Shown in pieces: positions 58,962 to 64,000 of a stretch of DNA of 64,000 nucleotides. The stretch is from Gnetum montanum (taxonomy: Eukaryota; Streptophyta; Gnetopsida; Gnetales; Gnetaceae), in NCBI GenBank assembly GCA_015680685.1, contig MNCI01013746.1:195976-259975 (forward strand). The letters run 5' to 3'. Position 1 is the stretch's first letter. Every line of letters starts with the position of its first letter. Position numbers and translations under genes: made by a program. A model generated the notes under the pieces. The model saw only the letters and a list, made by a program, of their open reading frames with translations. It made no database searches and had not been told where the DNA came from.

Positions 58962-60990
58962 TAATGATCAAACTGATTTGTCTACTTCCTTTCTTTGCAT
59001 TTGAAAGTGTCTTCAATTGCTTGTTCTCTACTCTATTTGAAAGTTAAAAGTGGGGAGTTATTTTCAACAACAAGACCATAACTATGACATCTTTTCAAGA
59101 GTTAAATATTATATTCTCAAAAATGTCACTTTTCAGATACAACTTTAAGCAAAAAAGCTCCCCTTCAAGCAAAAAAGCTCCCCGTAAAATTTGAACAATT
59201 AACTTATTTTCTACAATATTAATTTCTTTTTGTTTTAAAGGTCCAAGCATGCTATTTGTTCATTATTCTTGATTGATGTGTTCTTTTGTCTTTAGAAAGA
59301 ATTTTCTCATTCTCTTTACAAAATTTATATTTGATTTCAAAATTAGAAAAACAAAATTAAATCCTAACTAGCTAGAAAGAAAACAAAGGGAACCCAAAAT
59401 GCAAAATGAAATTTCTCCCATTTGACTTTTATTTCTTATCAAATTTGATACAAATAAATTTCATCCACGCTAGATCTCCAAATTTGTTTAGGGTTTGACT
59501 CCAAAGCAATGTTTGTGCAAATTTGTTTTGGGTCTTTTTGGGAAACATGAGGCAAGTTCAACAATTTTTTAAGACCGACCAGATCATAAATTGTTCGAGA
59601 ATCTTTTGTTTTTTTGGTTATACATGGAAAAATAGGAATAAAATGACCACTGTTTTCGGAACGTAGTGAGTGGAAGGGCCCGTGATTCCATTAAAGGTAC
59701 GAGCCCAGCTATCCTCATGAAAATAACCAAAATACCAATGAGGTGAAGAGCTAAGCTGAACGAACATGTTACCATAATCATTGTGCACGTCAAACTTTAT
59801 GATCTTCCTTTTATTCTCCTCACAATATGCATTGTAGCACTAACAACAGTTTTTGAAAGAGCATTTGAAGTATTCGTTGTGGCCTTGTGGGTGAATTTCG
59901 CAATATTTTACTTTGCCTACCACCATCCTACCATGATAAGAAGCATTTGCAATAAATCAAATCAATCAAAATATTAGCGAGGTCAAGGCTAAACAATCAC
60001 AAAATAAGTCGAGGTCGAGGTAATTCATCGTCAGTTTCATTCGGTCTGTTACGTAGTACACGAACCAGAAGAAAAGATGACCATTTTTACCTGGATTACA
60101 GCAAAATGAGTCTCTTAAGACAATATTTAGGGAAGAAATTTACCAAAAATGCTTCTGTTACAAGGAATAGTTCAACGGCTGTGAGCTTTTAAGTTAAAAC
60201 ACTTTGATTTACCTCTTTTCAGAGTGAATGCTAATTCCAACCGTACAGTGCCTGCCCTTGCATCTTGAACCATCAGAAAAGAATCCAGTAACCGACAGTC
60301 TCGAAAAAAGTTACTCCGAGGAAGAAAAGGACGCAACACATTAGGAAGGTAGGTAGATCAAAACAGTGGACAAGCAACTGAGTCTCAGAGGTATTATGGA
60401 ATTTCAAAATTCCAGTAGACGTCAATATCCTAATTGAGGCTTGTCATTTATAAATAACTAAAGACATGTTTATTCATAGGCAACAACTAATACAAGGTTA
60501 TTGCTATTACTTATTTTTCTGAAAAAAAAGAGCTATTACATAAAAATGTGAGTGGAAAACCACGTAGAGTTCATTGTTATGGTAAACTGAATCCTCGAGA
60601 CATTTGCTTGAACTATATATCATGAATAGAACTCGCCCCAAATTAAAGATTAAAAATTACAAGGTCAAAACGTTTACTTCTTTAGCTGCTCATCTCGTCA
60701 CCTTTGTCACCTTGTTTTCATATTAAACGATGAATTTTTATGTTTACAGAGCATCGAATTGTCCCTCAAGTTTTTTGGCGTTTTGATGAGGACGAGCTCA
60801 GCGTATTTTACGATGGGATTATGGACTCAAAATTCATCGTACAATATTGAGTGAAGTCTAGTAACAGTCACAAGCAAGTTGCTCCGAGAAAGAAAAGGGC
60901 ATTGTCATGTTACAATTATGAGGTACCGACTACTATCGAGGTGAAAACAAAAACTCACAAGAAAGAAAGAATTGCTCAATGACAAAATTA
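58962..60990. other. Low-copy-looking DNA upstream of the WRKY locus
   Basis: No similarity to the transposons in this window. It holds one possible coding remnant (59618-59925) and an AAGCAAAAAAGCTCCCC direct repeat (59151-59180). A ~20-bp diverged repeat GTTACTCCGAGGAAGAAAAG (60309) / GTTGCTCCGAGAAAGAAAAG (60879) is also seen. Otherwise nothing recognised. Confidence 0.4.
59618..59925 (-). pseudogene. Possible coding remnant of unknown protein
   Basis: One minus-strand frame stays open for about 100 codons apart from a single TAG (after KCSFKNCC). Composition looks protein-like: KYCEIHPQGHNEYFKCSF before the stop and HNDYGNMFVQLSSSPHWYF after it. No family recognised. It could be an exon, a pseudogene, or chance. 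Confidence 0.22.
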
Positions 60991-60993
60991 ATG

Positions 60994-61940
60994 CTAAACG
61001 TGCCCAAAGCAAAGCAAAACAAGTGCAAGCAAACAAGCAACACAGCCGGTAAATGAGTTAGAAGTTAGAAGGCAACAGGAATCCGATGCCATGCACGCTG
61101 CAAAAAGCCAAACAAGAACCAGGATCATGGACAGTGGCCCAGCGGCCAGTACCCACATCCAGCTGCAACGAAATAGCAAAAGTTAATGAATGAAACGTGC
61201 AGCGTCATCATCGTCAGACTAGAGGGACGATCATTGTATCACACCCAACAGCAACGATCAGGCAGCACGGAATCAAGAAACAGGCAGAAGAAGCAGAACA
61301 CTAATAATAACAACAATAATAATAATAATATTGTTGTTCCTGTTGGTAGCTTCCAACCTCCGGTTCCAGTTTCCAACAACAAAGGTATTTTGATTTTGAT
61401 GGGAAGCAAGTTGTTGGGCAAAACCAAGGCAACACGTAAGAAATTGACAAAACCAGTGACGTAGAAGGGCTTATAATCCGTAAACGCATTTTTGTCAGTC
61501 TCTGCATATGTGACGTACCAGTCTTCCTCCTCGTAAATCTGTTGAAAGAGGGAGGCCAGCAAGCCAGCCAGCCAGATGGTGAGTCTGCACCTGCTGTCTG
61601 TCTATCAATCGATCTGATAGTGTAGATCTATCAATCAGGTTCTTTATCTTCTTCTTCTTCTTCTGCTGCTGCTTCTTTTGCCTCTGGGCTCTGTGCTTGG
61701 ACGTAGCAGCAGCAAACAACCAACACCAACGCACAGCACTAGGCCCAACAACCACCACCAACGAAACAATCAGAATCAGAGGAAGTTGAGGGTCAGGGTT
61801 AGATCCAGTCATCCGGAGCACAAGAAGATAAGCAACATAAAAAGCAAAGTCAGGACAGAGCGTTAGATGAGAGAATGCAAGTATGAGGCTGCCGGCCACA
61901 CACATACCAAAGTGATTGATGAGCTCTGCCAATCTGCCAT
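60994..61940 (-). CDS. Possible small membrane protein gene, divergent to WRKY (three-exon model)
   Basis: Hypothetical model. Minus-strand ATG at 61940; exon 1 61940-61908 (MADWQSSSITL), donor TTTG|GTATGTG; exon 2 61538-61519 (IYEEED), acceptor CTCTTTCAACAG and donor ACTG|GTACGT; exon 3 61162-60994, acceptor ATTTCGTTGCAG. The joined frame is 73 codons with one hydrophobic span (WVLAAGPLSMILVLVWLFAA) after an acidic N-terminus and a second hydrophobic stretch near the end. Both predicted introns hold the simple repeats of the region. No family recognised. Against it: small size, and exons chosen by eye from splice consensus. Start lies 337 bp from the WRKY start, head to head. Confidence 0.28.
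61300..61333. repeat. AAT/AAC microsatellite
   Basis: Runs of AAT with some AAC, giving poly-Asn or poly-Leu in open frames; those frames are artefacts of the repeat. Confidence 0.8.
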
Positions 61941-62016
61941 CACATGGGAGGGGTGCAATTTTACAACACTACTGTTGCCTTTTTAGCACCCAACCTTTTT
62001 CTCTTTTAGCAATCCT

Positions 62017-62084
62017 TTGACAGGGCCTTCTTGCCAAACCACCAGTCCAACTTCATCTCTCTTGCTCTTTCAAACTTCTTGACC
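62017..62084 (+). promoter_or_regulatory. Two W-box-like sites upstream of the WRKY gene
   Basis: TTGACA at 62017-62022 and TTGACC at 62079-62084. WRKY factors bind TTGAC[C/T], and many WRKY promoters carry such sites; the second is a full match. Both could lie in the 5' UTR, since the transcription start is unknown. Confidence 0.3.
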
Positions 62085-62098
62085 CAAAATCCACAACA

Positions 62099-62350
62099 AT
62101 GAGTAGCAGCGGCAGCAGGAGGCAGCAACAGCAGCAGCAGAATTCAACTTCTTCATTCTCATCCTCCTCCTCTGCTAATACTGCCGCCGCTAATGCTGAC
62201 TTCTCCTGCTGCTGCTGGGGCGGTGATGAATCCTTCGGGGGAGAAGAAGGAGAAGAAGAACTTGTCTTGTGTCTTTCATGGAAGGTGACGAAGCACATCA
62301 GCCTGTGCTCAAGAAACCCACCCCCTGCAGACCCAAAGCAGTGCGTCTAG
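62099..62350 (+). CDS. Upstream open reading frame overlapping the WRKY start
   Basis: ATG at 62099 in a fair context (CAACAATGAG) opens 83 codons of Ser/Gln/Cys-rich sequence (MSSSGSRRQQQQQQNSTSS) ending at 62350, past the proposed WRKY ATG at 62278 and in another frame. If it is in the mRNA it would compete with translation of the main protein. The alternative is that transcription starts downstream of 62099, making it irrelevant. No homology recognised. Confidence 0.3.
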   Translation: MSSSGSRRQQQQQQNSTSSFSSSSSANTAAANADFSCCCWGGDESFGGEEGEEELVLCLSWKVTKHISLCSRNPPPADPKQCV

Positions 62351-63935
62351 TCAACACAAAATCATCGCCGAGTGACCAAGATTGTGAAAATACTGCTGCT
62401 GCTACTGCAAGTGTTGCTGCTGCAACATCGTCACAGCAGGAAAATTCCTTCTCTGATTTGCTTGCCACTGCCATCAGATCCCCATCATCGCCTTCACCCA
62501 CTAGCTCTTCTTCCACATGTCTATTCAGACCCAAAACAATTAGGCTCCGGCCTCATCCCATTACCTTTCCTCATGTACGTACTGGTTCGTCTGGTTCTTT
62601 TTTATGTACAGTGTTGAGCATTTCTGTTATCTGAATCCTTCCGCCGTTATTTTGATTTGCACTGATTTTCCAGAATGATGCAAGGACTGCCACCTCAAAT
62701 CCGGCAACAGCAGCAGCTGGCCAGAGCAGCGAGTTCAACAGATCAAACCTGATATTCAGGCCGGTGGCCAAGCTTGCAAAGAGAGTATATTTCCCTTCTT
62801 CGAACGCTGTGAGTCTCAATTCCAATCGAACAAAATTGGTTTTCGTTTTTATAATTTTATTCAGGCAAATTGTTCTTTGGTCATTAGATCATCAAAATTT
62901 AGCAAAACAACCGATACTATTTGGGTTTTGGACTTTTTGGGATCTCATCCTAACCTTGGAAGGGGAAAAAATAGTATCCCCAAAACTGTTGAAATCAAAT
63001 TGAATTCTGAAACAATCTAATTGTGGGTAACGAGCAGGGGCTGAGCAATCTTCACCCGCAGAATCGAATTAGACTCCCTGCACCAGCATCTGCTTACGTG
63101 CTGGGGACCTCTTCATCATGTCCTCCTCCTGCTGCTGCTTCTTCTGAGCAAAAGCCCACAACCGAGGCTGACGCCAACAACAAAGAGGCAGCCATTGATG
63201 AAACACAGAGGTCCTCCGTCGATCAAAAAGCTTCCTGTGATGGCTACAATTGGAGAAAGTACGGACAGAAACAGGTGAAAGGTAGCGAGTATCCTAGAAG
63301 CTATTACAAGTGCACTCATCCTACCTGTCCTGTCAAGAAGAAGGTGGAGAGGTCTCTGGAGGGTCAAGTGACTGAAATTGTTTACAAAGGAGAGCACAAC
63401 CATTCCAAGCCTCAATCCACCAGACGACCTCTTCCTGCTGCAGCATCATCAGATTCTTTTACGGCACTAGCCAACACTATCCATTCTCTGTCTTCTACCG
63501 ATTACCTCCCTGGCTCTCTTCATTCTAACCCACAGCACCTTCTTCAGCCTGCAGGATTCCATCATGAAAGTCTGACCAATTTTTCAGACATGTCAAAGAG
63601 CTTAAACCCAATCCAGGATGACGGAGACATTAATCAGAACCTTGACGATCCTCTTTCGAAGCGCCGGTGAATCCTCCGCACATAACCAAGTCGACTAATT
63701 TTCGAGTTCCAGAAATGTTTAATAACTGATTTGTACGGTTTCTCAATCGGCTGTATTGGACATTTTGCAGAAAGAAAGACAAAGCACCAGATGTGGACCA
63801 TGCGTATAAGCCTAATAGCAGCAGCATCCTAGAACCTCGTGTGGTTGTCCAAACATCAGATGCAGATATCATGGAGGATGGATTTCGTTGGAGAAAATAT
63901 GGGCAAAAAGTTGTGAAAGGAAACCCATATCCAAG
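62278..63935 (+). CDS. WRKY44: Group I WRKY transcription factor, WRKY44/TTG2-like (5' part, four exons)
   Basis: Exons 62278-62574, 62674-62808, 63038-63666 and 63771-63935 join in frame through GT-AG introns; the gene continues past the window. The start was chosen because [19 protein letters not shown] resembles the N-terminus of WRKY44/TTG2 proteins. Residues 1-144 contain RPK-type motifs ([29 protein letters not shown]) and an SP-rich patch ([18 protein letters not shown]) of the kind MAP kinases modify in group I WRKYs. First WRKY domain: WRKYGQK at 216-222, zinc ligands C236, C241, H264, H266 (C-x4-C-x22-H-x-H). A basic cluster SKRRKKDK (near 351-358) may be the nuclear signal. Second WRKYGQK at 394-400. 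Exon 4 ends inside the codon for the Arg of YPR, the conserved intron of the C-terminal domain. TTG2 in Arabidopsis controls trichomes and seed-coat tannin; here that role is inference. No stops or damage seen. Confidence 0.88.
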
Positions 63936-64000
63936 GTAGGCCTTAGATGCTTTTCATTTTTCTGATAATCTTGTCACGTTGCTAGTAGTGTGCAGTAAAT

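Noticed and set aside
59151-59180. AAGCAAAAAAGCTCCCC direct repeat
   Set aside because: A short two-copy tandem in low-complexity sequence; no further meaning visible.
61239-61562. 107-codon minus-strand frame with a poly-Leu run
   Set aside because: The Leu run is the AAT/AAC microsatellite read in frame; the better model treats most of this stretch as intron.
1-64000. CRISPR arrays, bacterial operons, rRNA or tRNA genes
   Set aside because: None seen; regular repeats here are LTRs, target duplications or hairpin arrays, and gene structure is that of a plant with introns.

Overview
The window looks like a repeat-rich stretch of a seed-plant nuclear genome. About three quarters of it is decayed Ty3/gypsy (Metaviridae) LTR retrotransposon sequence. 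One genuine host gene lies at the right end: the 5' part of a group I WRKY transcription factor of the WRKY44/TTG2 type. Large nested retrotransposons with heavy C-to-T/G-to-A decay suggest a large, methylated genome. A gymnosperm would fit, but nothing here proves it.

Layout. 1-1345: partial LTR of a third family ('G', minus strand). 1346-9607 plus 34118-34713: element A (minus), split by element D. 9608-34117: element D (minus), itself split by element B. 16200-30267: element B (minus), carrying a second G LTR (17394-18405, plus strand). 34714-36533: unassigned DNA. 36539-46052: element C (plus), with both LTRs and a perfect ATAAT target duplication. 46058-50932: AT-rich DNA with a diverged inverted repeat. 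50938-58956: element E (minus), with a perfect ATTAT duplication. 58962-61980: low-copy-looking DNA with a possible small divergent gene. 62099-64000: the WRKY gene, running off the window.

The gypsy elements A-E are one clade: tRNA-Asp-type primer binding sites, TGATGAG...TCA LTR ends, gag-PR-RT-RNaseH-INT order and an FMDDF RT signature. A, B and D carry a further reading frame ('ORF3') between integrase and the 3' LTR, the position env occupies in retroviruses. E keeps an N-terminally truncated copy and C only its first codons. Upstream of ORF3 in A, B and D is a block resembling the LTR U3 (short repeats, then a TATA box), followed by a donor-like and an acceptor-like splice site placed directly before the ORF3 ATG. 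In B and D the short repeats are of the same type as those in that element's own LTR. A purine-rich motif like the 3' polypurine tract recurs inside the elements. D and E have lost RT and integrase but keep gag and ORF3. All these element genes carry stops or frameshifts, so they are relics.

Six single N characters mark assembly joins. Comparison with paralogous copies shows two hide about 145-150 bp, one sits between exact 46-bp duplicates, and two bracket a contig piece that appears inverted.
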